In this document: in pieces, positions 43,714-51,463 of the stretch | How positions within the stretch are numbered: the first letter of the stretch is position 1 | How the letters are laid out: each line of letters begins with the position of its first letter | Assembly: GCA_937890745.1 (NCBI GenBank) | Contig: CALADH010000017.1 | Coordinates: forward strand, 1 to 51,463 | Direction of reading: 5' to 3' | DNA from: Scybalocola_A sp900557175 | Lineage (GTDB): Bacteria > Bacillota > Clostridia > Lachnospirales > Lachnospiraceae | DNA length: 51,463 nt | Position numbers and translations under genes: made by a program | The notes under the pieces: model-generated | The model's database searches: none | What the model saw: only the letters and a program-made list of their open reading frames with translations | What the model was told of the DNA's origin: nothing

Positions 43714-45221
43714 ATCTTCATTTCCTTCTTATATTCCGATGGCGTCAAGCCGCAAACTGATTTAAAAACCTTATTAAAATACTTTGAATCATGAAATCCC
43801 GTTTTCTCAGCAACTTCCGCAATTTGATAATTTGTATTCATCAACAGTCGTTTCGCCATACTAATTCTGAAATTTTTTACAAAAGAATTAAAATTAATTT
43901 TCATTTCCTGATTAAACAATCTGCTTAGATATTCCGGTGTTATTTCTATCATGTCAGCCATATCTGTTAATGTAATTTCTTCATTGTAATGGTTTCGCAC
44001 ATAATTTATAACTCTTAAAATCAAAGCATTCTCTGTCGTTTCATTTTTATCATCTAATTTTTTCAAATATGCTATCATCTTCCATAACTGATATGACAAA
44101 CTTTCTCTTGTTTTACATGTCATAATATTTTCAGATAAAAAATGATAAATCATTTGTTCATCATCCGTCCATGCATTAACGCTTTCATAAATCATGTTCG
44201 TAAATCTTGAAGTGTATTCTTTAATCAATCTAGGATTCATATTTGCATTAATAACTATTTCTTCAAATTTATATCCAAGCTTTTCTATTTTTTCCCAGTT
44301 TCCGTTTCTTATTTCCCGTCTCATATTTTTTTCCAATATTTCCGGATAGTCTATGTCCTTTAGCTGTAATTTCCCGACAGATGTTTTATCAATCACCTTC
44401 CCTAAGTCCATAAGCAATGAATATGTCAGCATTTCTCTTAAGCCATCTATCTTTTCACAAAAATTTTCCAACCCCTGTATTGTATCAAAGCTGCAAATAC
44501 ACGGTGTTTGCTTATTTAACTCTTTAAGTATAATATTTTCAAATATTGACTTCATATGATGATTGTTTTCCGTATATAAAATCATTACCAGAATATCCGA
44601 ATTTTTTATAAGTGGTATCACATAATAATTTTGAATACAAAAAGAATCCATAAGCATATTTAGCGTATTTCTTATTTCACTGTTCGTTTCTAAATCTATA
44701 CTCGCAGCCTGAATCATAAACAGTGAATTCTCAACTCTATGATTCACATGAAGCATATTCGACAATTGATTTACAAATATTTCGCGCTTCTCTTTTTCAG
44801 AATTTAAAATACTCCAAACAAGCTGTTCACATGTCACTTTATTAGCTTTTGTTTTTTCAAGAGAATTTTCTGCTTTCTCCAATGCAGCAATTAAGCTTTC
44901 CACCTCCAACGGTTTAAGCAAATATTCTGTGACATTTAATTGAACAGCCTTCCGTGCATATTCAAAATCCGAATAACCTGTTAAAAGAATTACAGCAAAT
45001 TCATCGCCATCGTTACGAAGCCTTTCAATCATCTCCAAGCCACTCATATTAGGCATTCGAATGTCCGCAATGACAAGGTCAGGATGTAGCTTTTTAATTT
45101 GTCTCATCCCCTCGATGCCATCCTTTGTCTTACAGACAACTTCATGCTTTGTAAACTTTTCAATTACAGCTACAAGCCCCTCTCTAATTACCGGCTCATC
45201 TTCCACGATTATAATTCTCAT
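43710..45221 (-). CDS. YesN-type response regulator, AraC output
   Basis: An N-terminal receiver domain begins MRIIIVEDEP, with the phosphoacceptor Asp53 in VIADIRMPNMSG and the conserved lysine in EYLLKPLE. A linker domain of about 270 residues follows. The C-terminus holds two AraC helix-turn-helix motifs (about residues 400-500: EITLTDMADMIEITPEYLSRLF and QIAEVAEKTGFHDSKYFNKVFK). It probably activates the transporter-mannosidase promoter. AGGTG precedes the ATG. Length is 503 residues. Confidence 0.93.
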   Translation of the reverse strand: MRIIIVEDEPVIREGLVAVIEKFTKHEVVCKTKDGIEGMRQIKKLHPDLVIADIRMPNMSGLEMIERLRNDGDEFAVILLTGYSDFEYARKAVQLNVTEYLLKPLEVESLIAALEKAENSLEKTKANKVTCEQLVWSILNSEKEKREIFVNQLSNMLHVNHRVENSLFMIQAASIDLETNSEIRNTLNMLMDSFCIQNYYVIPLIKNSDILVMILYTENNHHMKSIFENIILKELNKQTPCICSFDTIQGLENFCEKIDGLREMLTYSLLMDLGKVIDKTSVGKLQLKDIDYPEILEKNMRREIRNGNWEKIEKLGYKFEEIVINANMNPRLIKEYTSRFTNMIYESVNAWTDDEQMIYHFLSENIMTCKTRESLSYQLWKMIAYLKKLDDKNETTENALILRVINYVRNHYNEEITLTDMADMIEITPEYLSRLFNQEMKINFNSFVKNFRISMAKRLLMNTNYQIAEVAEKTGFHDSKYFNKVFKSVCGLTPSEYKKEMKI

Positions 45222-45229
45222 ATTATCAC

Positions 45230-47047
45230 CTACTCACATGGCATTTTAATTAAAACAACCGTCTTTCCTTCTTTTGACTGAACACACAAGTTTCCTTTTT
45301 CTCCGTAATAAAGCTTCAGCCGCATAATTACATTTCTTAAACCGATACTTTTGCCCTTATTGTCAGATTCTATATCAAATTCATTTAATTGTTTTAACGT
45401 ATTTTTATCCATTCCTTTTCCATTATCCGTCACTTTTATCAAAAGTTCCGATTCATTCTCCCTGTTAATTTCAATCAATATTTCATCATTTCCTGTTGTT
45501 CCCGGAAATCCATGAATAATAGAGTTTTCTATAACAGGCTGTATCATCAGCTTATGAATCTTGCAATCGTACAATTCTTCTTTCATATCAATTCGGCATA
45601 AAAAAGAATAGTCAAATCTTTGCTGCTGGAGAAAAATATATTTCTTCAGATATGTAATTTCTTCTCTCAAGGATACAATTTCATTACTGTTGCTAATATT
45701 ATATCTTAATATTACCGCCAGACTATTTAGCATCTTACTTATCGAATATTCCTCATGAGATATGGCAACCCAATTTATTGCATCAAGCGTATTATATATA
45801 AAATGAGGATTAATTTGTGCTTCCAGCGCTCTTATTTCTGCATTTTTTTCTCTTAATAAGGCCTTTTCCTTCTGCTGCTTTGAATTTTTTATTTGAAGCA
45901 CCATATCATTAAAATGTCGAGCTATTAAATTAAATTCATCCTCTCCGTCTACACAAATATGTACATCATAATTATCTTCATTAACCGATTCCATACCGGA
46001 AATAATTTTCGTCACTGACTTTTGAATTTGATGGTAAAAGGTCAGAGTAATAATCAAGCAGACAATACCTGTAATAATGCCAATCAGACAAATAAGCGTA
46101 TTGATATATGTAATCTTTTGCATGACTTTATTTTTTTCCCTAACATTGACAATATAAAAATCTTCAATACTTGTTTGTTTTACATTCACAATATGATGTT
46201 TATCTGATTTTTCGTCTTCACTCAAATAATTTTCTATATATCCTTCTATTTGAACAGCCTCTATATTTCCTTGAGTATTTTCGAATACTGTTGTACCAAT
46301 CAACGCTTTATTATTATGAGAAATAACTTTTCCATTTTTAGAAACCATAAAGGTATCTCCTGAATACTGCTCATCAGCACCATATAGAGCATTTAAAGCT
46401 TCTTCATCAATACACAATATAAAGCAGCCGACCGGACCTTTTTTAATATTATTAAAATCAACAAGCTGATGCGCAATATAAATACAATTCTTCTTTACAT
46501 CTTTTGTTTCATTTTCTAAAATCCGACTTTCATAAACATTTTCCCGCTGTTCCATAGCCGATTGATACAAAGAATTGAATCTCATATTTTTATTATCAAA
46601 GCAATAGCTTTCCTCTACCGAATAACTCAGCTTATCAAAGAACACCGTCTCACTATTTTTTCCGACAATCGCTGCCCCCAAAATATTTCGATTATTGTAA
46701 GCAATTGTCTGAAGCCTCTGAATCAATTGGTTTTTAGCGTAATAGTATTCCTTTAAATTCCATTCATTGATAGGATTCAAATATTTCACGTAAGCTTCAT
46801 CTGTATACACACTTGTAATAATTTTATTATATTCACTAAAAAAATTATCCACATTACTTACTGCCTGTTGTAAATTCGCATCAGCTAAACTGTTAATCTG
46901 GCTTCCAATCTCTTTTGTTGTAATATGGTATGTCATTACAAAAATTGTCGCAATCGGAATAACCGATACCAAAATAAGCATCAAAAATATTTTTTTTGCA
47001 ATTCCCATACCTTTGTATTTTCTTTTAATTCTATATATCAATCCCAT
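45230..47047 (-). CDS. YesM/LytS-type sensor histidine kinase
   Basis: Two transmembrane helices (near residues 20-40 and 314-338 from the chosen start) flank an extracytoplasmic sensor domain of about 270 residues, probably Cache-like. A HAMP region follows, then the His_kinase motif LEAQINPHFIYNTLDAINW (His415) and an ATPase domain with QPVIENSIIHG and VTDNGKGMD. I choose ATG 47047 (MGLIYRIKRKYKG), with GGAG 9 bases upstream. An ATG at 47077 lies within a hairpin and lacks a site. It is the first gene of the kinase-regulator-binding-protein triplet. Confidence 0.92.
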   Translation of the reverse strand: MGLIYRIKRKYKGMGIAKKIFLMLILVSVIPIATIFVMTYHITTKEIGSQINSLADANLQQAVSNVDNFFSEYNKIITSVYTDEAYVKYLNPINEWNLKEYYYAKNQLIQRLQTIAYNNRNILGAAIVGKNSETVFFDKLSYSVEESYCFDNKNMRFNSLYQSAMEQRENVYESRILENETKDVKKNCIYIAHQLVDFNNIKKGPVGCFILCIDEEALNALYGADEQYSGDTFMVSKNGKVISHNNKALIGTTVFENTQGNIEAVQIEGYIENYLSEDEKSDKHHIVNVKQTSIEDFYIVNVREKNKVMQKITYINTLICLIGIITGIVCLIITLTFYHQIQKSVTKIISGMESVNEDNYDVHICVDGEDEFNLIARHFNDMVLQIKNSKQQKEKALLREKNAEIRALEAQINPHFIYNTLDAINWVAISHEEYSISKMLNSLAVILRYNISNSNEIVSLREEITYLKKYIFLQQQRFDYSFLCRIDMKEELYDCKIHKLMIQPVIENSIIHGFPGTTGNDEILIEINRENESELLIKVTDNGKGMDKNTLKQLNEFDIESDNKGKSIGLRNVIMRLKLYYGEKGNLCVQSKEGKTVVLIKMPCE

Positions 47048-47063
47048 CAATATTTTCTCCAAT

Positions 47064-47091
47064 TCAAAAAGAGACATTCATCACGAATGTC
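47064..47091 (-). terminator. Weak terminator/attenuator before the kinase gene
   Basis: A 7-bp perfect stem GACATTC/GAATGTC (47085-47091 with 47073-47079), followed by TCTTTTTG on the minus strand. It lies between the amidohydrolase stop and the kinase start. It could partially uncouple the amino-sugar genes from the regulatory genes. Confidence 0.6.
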
Positions 47092-47102
47092 CCATAATAG
47101 CC

Positions 47103-48329
47103 TTAAAAACGAATAACTCCCGGTGCCTCCCAATATTCCTTTGGCGCCTTTTCCCATACTTCCAGTCCTAAAGCATATGGATTATACACTATTTTACCGT
47201 TTCTTATGGTCATCATATTCTCGAAACGCTTATTTCCACACAGCTTCGCATTTCCTGAATCTGAAAAATTATACGGTCCCTCAACAATATTAAGCACTGC
47301 AATATCTGCACATTCTCCCTCTTTTAAGCTTCCCAGCTCTGTATGCCCGATAACTTTTGCCGGTTGTCTTGTCACTCTGTCAATGATATCACAAACCGGC
47401 ATTCCCATGTTCAAATATTTTGACATGACATGAAGAAGATTTAATGAAGGTCCTGCCACATTATCCAAATATAAATCTGTTGAAATTGTATTTGGACAAA
47501 ACTGTTGTTCAAAAGCCGGTACCGCATTTCTAAACCAAAAGCTTCCCGCACCATGCCCCAAATCAAATATAATACCTTTTTCCTGTGCTCTTTTTAAATA
47601 TGCATTCACTTCTCCATGTTCATTCAACACCGGAAATTGCTGTGCATACATATGCGTATGTATATCACCCGCTCTAAGTTTACTTAAAAGCTTTTCGTAG
47701 GTTCTTTCAGGATACGACGGCTGAAAATCAACCATGACCGGCATATTAGCAAGCTGTCCAGCTCTTAATGCTTCGTCAATAGATTTCCATATCGGATGCT
47801 TTTCATCCTCCGCTTTGCCGACCCAATAATGTGCTGTCTTAATGCCAACAACACGATCTTTGTACTTTTTCGCCATTTCAGCAACTTCAGCCGTATGAAA
47901 TTCTTCTATATTCTGCTCTGATGATAAATCCACCATTCCTCCATCGGCAATATTTATAAACGAAAACACCCGCACTGCCGATGTTTTAATTACAGCCTCA
48001 TAAAACTGTTCAAAATCGCGGATTCCACAGCTACCTGCATCAACACATGTTGTAACGCCCGTTTGAAACATATGGGCATCAGGATTAATGTTTTTCAATC
48101 CATCTTCAGGATATGGAAATTTCGGATATATATGGCAATGCATATCAATTAATCCGGGAACAACCATATATCCACTTACGTCAATAACATATTTTGCATA
48201 TTTTTCTGAAATACTTTTCTTTACTGCTTCTATTTTTCCTAAGCGAATACCAATATCATACTCACCTGACATATCTTGTGTCAAGTCAATTATAGAAGCA
48301 TTTTTCAGAAGCAAATCATAACTTACCAT
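47103..48329 (-). CDS. Amidohydrolase/deacetylase family metallohydrolase
   Basis: A 408-residue amidohydrolase-superfamily protein, of the EF_0837-like group often annotated as an amidohydrolase/deacetylase. The metal ligands fit the superfamily: HxH in LIDMHCHIY (His64, His66), a lysine in VVGIKTAHYW (Lys164), histidines in GDIHTHMYAQ (His224, His226) and an aspartate in NTISTDLYLDN. GHGAGSFWF is also distinctive. The likely reaction is hydrolysis of an N-acyl group or a related amide; the substrate is inferred from its neighbours as an N-acylated amino-sugar acid. The start is ATG 48329 with GGAGAG upstream. It overlaps the propeller gene by 7 bp. Confidence 0.82.
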   Translation of the reverse strand: MVSYDLLLKNASIIDLTQDMSGEYDIGIRLGKIEAVKKSISEKYAKYVIDVSGYMVVPGLIDMHCHIYPKFPYPEDGLKNINPDAHMFQTGVTTCVDAGSCGIRDFEQFYEAVIKTSAVRVFSFINIADGGMVDLSSEQNIEEFHTAEVAEMAKKYKDRVVGIKTAHYWVGKAEDEKHPIWKSIDEALRAGQLANMPVMVDFQPSYPERTYEKLLSKLRAGDIHTHMYAQQFPVLNEHGEVNAYLKRAQEKGIIFDLGHGAGSFWFRNAVPAFEQQFCPNTISTDLYLDNVAGPSLNLLHVMSKYLNMGMPVCDIIDRVTRQPAKVIGHTELGSLKEGECADIAVLNIVEGPYNFSDSGNAKLCGNKRFENMMTIRNGKIVYNPYALGLEVWEKAPKEYWEAPGVIRF

Positions 48330-49306
48330 ACTTCTTTCTTCTCTCCTTCTATTTCGACAATACATGAAGCACCTTGCAGTAATATAGCCTGCTTAAATAA
48401 CATTTTTTTATTATTCTCAGACAACTTCAAGCAAACAACTTCATTTGATTTTTGACCGGTAACCCAAAGATAATTATATGAATCTATATACATATACCGC
48501 GGCCATTCACAATAACACTTATCTTCAAAAACAAATTGCATTGTTTGTGCACTAAATACAGAAATAGTCTGACTTCCTCTATTTGCAACGCATAAAAGTT
48601 TTTCACCATACACAGCTGCCATCGAAGGATAATTCGAGCTTGTTTTCATTGAACATACTATATCAGGGCCTTCTTTACATATACCGTGCAGCGTATATTT
48701 TATATATTTCCATAAGTTATCATTTTCGTTAACAACGAGCAGTTGTCCCGGAAGCATAACCTTTACCTGCCGCGGTCCGCTTCCTTCACTGCATTTAATC
48801 TTATATGCAAGCACTAATTTTTTTCTATTCTTCAATGAAAAAACAAGAATCTCATCTTTTCCCAAATCAGAAACAAAAAGTAACTCATTCTTTTTGTCCA
48901 CATCACTCCAATGAAAATGTGATTTTCCAGGCTCTCCCTCTATTTTTTGAATAACCTCTGATAAATCTTCACTAATCGCAAATAAATTGCCACTATAATA
49001 ACAACTTACATAAATAAGATGATTAAAAATCATAAAATGACATGCACCGCATCCGTTAAATTCAATACTTGCTTTTTCCTCTAACTCCAATGTATGGCTA
49101 TTTAATGAAAAAGCACTAATTTTTGCACCATCGTTTTTCTCAAAGCAAACATATAACAATTTTCTATGCCATTGTACAAACGAAGGATTATTTCCCAAAA
49201 AATATTGATTTAATATTTTTATACACCCGTTATCTACATTAAATAAAACTACATCCGCCTCATCTTTTTTTATTGTGTAGCCTGATGCAATATAATACGT
49301 TTTCAC
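48323..49306 (-). CDS. Seven-bladed beta-propeller lactonase-like protein
   Basis: A 327-residue protein of the YkgB/Pgl lactonase family (6-phosphogluconolactonase-like propellers). Repeated blade motifs include HFHWSDVDKKNELLFVSDLGKDEILVF, SGPRQVKV, VANRGSQTISVF and WPRYMYID. These enzymes open sugar lactones to aldonic acids. No signal peptide is seen. The start codon is GTG at 49306, with GGGAG 8 bases upstream. It lies between the RidA genes and the amidohydrolase. A role as an aldonolactonase fits the predicted pathway, although no sugar dehydrogenase is visible in the window. Confidence 0.75.
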   Translation of the reverse strand: MKTYYIASGYTIKKDEADVVLFNVDNGCIKILNQYFLGNNPSFVQWHRKLLYVCFEKNDGAKISAFSLNSHTLELEEKASIEFNGCGACHFMIFNHLIYVSCYYSGNLFAISEDLSEVIQKIEGEPGKSHFHWSDVDKKNELLFVSDLGKDEILVFSLKNRKKLVLAYKIKCSEGSGPRQVKVMLPGQLLVVNENDNLWKYIKYTLHGICKEGPDIVCSMKTSSNYPSMAAVYGEKLLCVANRGSQTISVFSAQTMQFVFEDKCYCEWPRYMYIDSYNYLWVTGQKSNEVVCLKLSENNKKMLFKQAILLQGASCIVEIEGEKKEVW

Positions 49307-49311
49307 ATCGC

Positions 49312-49782
49312 TTACTCCCGTATTTTTATAACCGCCTCTATTTCCACAGGAATGTTTCCATTTGGCAAATTTCTGGTTCCCATGGCCGTTCGTGTATGAT
49401 AACCTCTTTCTTCAAATATCTGCATGATTGTGTCAGAAAATCCATCCATCACTTTATCTATATCCGAAAATCCGTCATCACAATTCACAAGGCCAAAAAC
49501 TCTAATAAATCTATCTACACAATCCAAAGAGCCTAAAATATCTTTAATCGCACCTGTAATAATGACTGCACATGCCCTTGCAGCCGCATAACCGTCTTCA
49601 ACACTTAAGTCAGCACCAATACGTCCTGTATACAGCGGTTTCCCTGTAACCTGGTCTTCCGGTCCATGTCCCGATATGTATAAATATGAACCTGCCTTTC
49701 TCGCAAGCACAATACCTTTTTTCGGTGCATAAGACGGCTCTATTTCAACATTATTTTCAATAATTTTATTGACTTTACTCAT
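49312..49782 (-). CDS. RidA family protein (second paralogue)
   Basis: A 156-residue RidA/YjgF/UK114-like protein. RidA proteins hydrolyse reactive enamine/imine intermediates released by PLP enzymes. The arginine expected to bind the carboxylate of the imine is retained as Arg131 in HTRTAMGTRNLP, with Glu148 in PVEIEAVIKI. It belongs to the longer (about 155-residue) subgroup with the GHGPED and NCDDGFSDIDKVMDGFSD segments. It sits 13 bp after a diverged paralogue, both downstream of a PLP enzyme gene. Confidence 0.88.
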   Translation of the reverse strand: MSKVNKIIENNVEIEPSYAPKKGIVLARKAGSYLYISGHGPEDQVTGKPLYTGRIGADLSVEDGYAAARACAVIITGAIKDILGSLDCVDRFIRVFGLVNCDDGFSDIDKVMDGFSDTIMQIFEERGYHTRTAMGTRNLPNGNIPVEIEAVIKIRE

Positions 49783-49795
49783 TTTATAGCCCCCA

Positions 49796-50263
49796 CTATT
49801 TTCTTATTTTTACAATAGCTTCAACAACAACAGGCACATTTAACGGCAATGCATAGGCGCCCATTGCAGACCTTGCATGCTGTCCGCGTCTTCCAAATAC
49901 TTCTACCATTAAATCTGAAAATCCATTAATTACTGCCGGCTGCCCGGAAAAATCACCGGCACTATTTACAAGCCCAAGAATTTTCACAAAATAGTCAACT
50001 CTATCCAAATCACCAATATAATCTTTAATTGTGGAAAGCATATTTAATCCGACTAAGCGTGCGGCTTTATAAGCATCTTCTTCACTCACATTATCCCCGA
50101 CTTTTCCGACATATACAGGGTTTCCTTTATCGTCCACGGGAAGATGTGCAGAAATGTATAACATATCGCTATCCAAAACAGCCGAAACCGCCCCTTTACC
50201 CTTTCTGTCTCTCACCGGTAATTCAATTCCTAAATTTTCAATTCTTTTTTCAATACAACTCAT
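49796..50263 (-). CDS. RidA family protein (first paralogue)
   Basis: A 155-residue RidA/YjgF-like protein with Arg131 in HARSAMGAYALP and a C-terminal VVVEAIVKIRK. It shares the subgroup layout with the downstream paralogue, but the two differ at many positions, so this is an old duplication. The ATG follows the PLP-enzyme stop by one base, with GGAGGAG inside the end of that gene, which suggests tight co-expression with it. Confidence 0.88.
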   Translation of the reverse strand: MSCIEKRIENLGIELPVRDRKGKGAVSAVLDSDMLYISAHLPVDDKGNPVYVGKVGDNVSEEDAYKAARLVGLNMLSTIKDYIGDLDRVDYFVKILGLVNSAGDFSGQPAVINGFSDLMVEVFGRRGQHARSAMGAYALPLNVPVVVEAIVKIRK

Positions 50264-50264
50264 T

Positions 50265-51398
50265 TTAAATCTCCTCCATACTTAAAATATTTTTTAAAAT
50301 TTTTGCGATTTTCTCTGCTTCTTCCATATTCAAATTCAATGGACTAATGTAAATTGCATTCGCAGTTTTATCATGGCCAATATATACACCTTTTTTATTC
50401 ATAGCTGAAACAATTTTCTCACATTCTATTGGCTCATTTAAATAAATAAACAATCTCGGGTATCTTTGCCCCACAGGCCCACAATTTCTTATTTCTGTAC
50501 GGAAAACTAAGGATGCTTCCTCAACATATAATTCAATTGTTTTATTAATTTTCATCCACTGTTCATACTGCTCATCATAATTTTTATGCATATAAGCTTC
50601 CATTGCCCATGTCAGTCCTATCATTGCTTCTCTTGAAGTCTTGCAGATTCTTGCTATGCCGTGAACCGGCGCCCCAAATTTTTGACACCATTCTATGTAT
50701 TTTTTCTTACCTACGATAATCCCGCTATCTTGAGGTCCGCATAAAGTTTTTCCCCCGCTAAAGATAACCATATCGGCACCCATTTGTGTATATTTCCACA
50801 AATTTTCCACCGGCGGCAGTTGTGCCGCGGCATCCACAATAACCGGAATATTATATTGATGTCCGATTTCAATAACTTCTTTTAAATCCATCGAACCTCT
50901 TTGATATAAATCAGAAACAAAATAAAATATTGCCGCTGTATGTGCATTAATTTTTCCTCTTAAATCACATGCCAAAGCTTCATCCGCATCTCCCACCTCA
51001 ATGATGTCAGCACCAGAAACTTCTATTGCTTTGTCATAAGCATTCCTTTGAGCTTTAAACAATATAATTTCTCTTTTTTGCCCTTTTAATGTGGGAAGTT
51101 CTCTATATAAATATTCATCACCCTCTGCAAGACATATACACGCTGAAATCAAAAGAGCCCCTGCCGCGCCATTTGTAATGTATGCAGCTTCATTGTTTGT
51201 CAATTCAGCAATATAATTTCCCAACTGTCTTTGCATCTGCGCAATATCCACAAAATGTTTTGAAATCTCACGCATCATATCAATACATCCACTATCCATA
51301 CGGCTTCCGCCATAAACCGTATATGTATCGTGCGCATTAATCATTTTTCTTATGCCATATTTCTCACATATAATATCATTTTTATCTAAGTCCAGCAT
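50265..51398 (-). CDS. SelA/DgaE-like PLP-dependent enzyme (putative amino-sugar-acid ammonia-lyase)
   Basis: A 377-residue fold-type I PLP enzyme of the SelA-like group that includes DgaE (D-glucosaminate-6-phosphate ammonia-lyase). The PLP lysine is Lys217 in FSGGKTLCGPQDSG, and the aspartate that pairs with the pyridine nitrogen is Asp189 in VIVDAAAQLPP. NGAAGALLISACICLAEGDEY is the typical N-terminal helix segment. It is not selenocysteine synthase: it is about 80-90 residues too short, and no selB or selC is present. The following RidA, KDG kinase and KDPG aldolase genes suggest it makes 2-keto-3-deoxygluconate or a close analogue by elimination of ammonia. GGGAGG precedes the ATG. It is the first complete gene of the island within the window. 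Confidence 0.83.
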   Translation of the reverse strand: MLDLDKNDIICEKYGIRKMINAHDTYTVYGGSRMDSGCIDMMREISKHFVDIAQMQRQLGNYIAELTNNEAAYITNGAAGALLISACICLAEGDEYLYRELPTLKGQKREIILFKAQRNAYDKAIEVSGADIIEVGDADEALACDLRGKINAHTAAIFYFVSDLYQRGSMDLKEVIEIGHQYNIPVIVDAAAQLPPVENLWKYTQMGADMVIFSGGKTLCGPQDSGIIVGKKKYIEWCQKFGAPVHGIARICKTSREAMIGLTWAMEAYMHKNYDEQYEQWMKINKTIELYVEEASLVFRTEIRNCGPVGQRYPRLFIYLNEPIECEKIVSAMNKKGVYIGHDKTANAIYISPLNLNMEEAEKIAKILKNILSMEEI

Positions 51399-51463
51399 TT
51401 TTTGACTTTCCTCCCTAATAAATCAAGTCTTTCTTCCTTTAAAATAAAGGATTTTTAAAGTTT

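Noticed and set aside
50265..51398. Selenocysteine synthase SelA
   Set aside because: The protein is shorter than true SelA, no selB, selD or tRNA-Sec lies nearby, and the context is sugar-acid catabolism. It fits the DgaE-like branch better.

Overview
The window looks like a chromosomal segment from a Gram-positive anaerobe of the class Clostridia, most likely Lachnospiraceae. The reasons are the complete S10-spc-alpha ribosomal protein cluster in Firmicutes order, strong AGGAGG-type ribosome binding sites, frequent GTG and TTG starts, a long L17, a zinc-type S14 and a zinc-free S4, energy-coupling-factor (ECF) transporter genes next to truA-rplM-rpsI, and gut-type sugar ABC transporters driven by a YesM/YesN regulator pair. 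No rRNA, tRNA, CRISPR array or recognisable insertion sequence was found.

Positions 1-23,826 (all minus strand; transcription runs from high to low coordinates). A promoter at 24,060-24,088 and a structured leader of about 225 nt precede rpsJ. Then come rplC-rplD-rplW-rplB-rpsS-rplV-rpsC-rplP-rpmC-rpsQ-rplN-rplX-rplE-rpsN-rpsH-rplF-rplR-rpsE-rpmD-rplO-secY-adk-map-infA-rpmJ-rpsM-rpsK-rpsD-rpoA-rplQ, ending at a terminator near 7,600. After that come an AEC-family permease, an alkyltransferase (ogt), the ECF module (ecfA1-ecfA2-ecfT), truA and a PflX-like radical SAM gene. A consensus promoter with an L13-leader-like hairpin then drives rplM-rpsI, which ends in a terminator. The window opens with a tungstate-binding lipoprotein gene (tupA-like) whose 3' end is lost.

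Positions 24,000-31,860 are mixed. They hold a plus-strand RlmI-like methyltransferase, two small membrane-protein genes, a 181-bp element with many nested inverted repeats, a 59-residue plus-strand ORF, a corrinoid-activator (RACo-like) fusion gene, an aldo/keto reductase and a divergent AlkD-type DNA glycosylase. The 3' end of the RACo-like gene and part of the 59-residue ORF lie in an apparently exact 743-bp tandem duplication.

Positions 31,875-51,398 (all minus strand) form one catabolic island. In transcription order it holds a SelA/DgaE-like PLP enzyme, two RidA paralogues, a beta-propeller lactonase-like protein, an amidohydrolase, a YesM-type histidine kinase, a YesN-type response regulator, and a membrane-anchored solute-binding protein followed by a terminator. 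A new promoter then leads into an ABC sugar importer (binding lipoprotein, a hairpin, two permeases), a GH38 alpha-mannosidase, a GH2 beta-mannosidase, a KDPG aldolase and a KDG kinase. My reading (inference) is uptake of a mannosylated oligosaccharide, intracellular trimming by the two mannosidases, and conversion of an amino-sugar acid by lactonase, deacylase, PLP ammonia-lyase and RidA steps to 2-keto-3-deoxygluconate. KdgK and Eda would then give pyruvate and glyceraldehyde 3-phosphate. This predicted route is the most interesting candidate system in the window.
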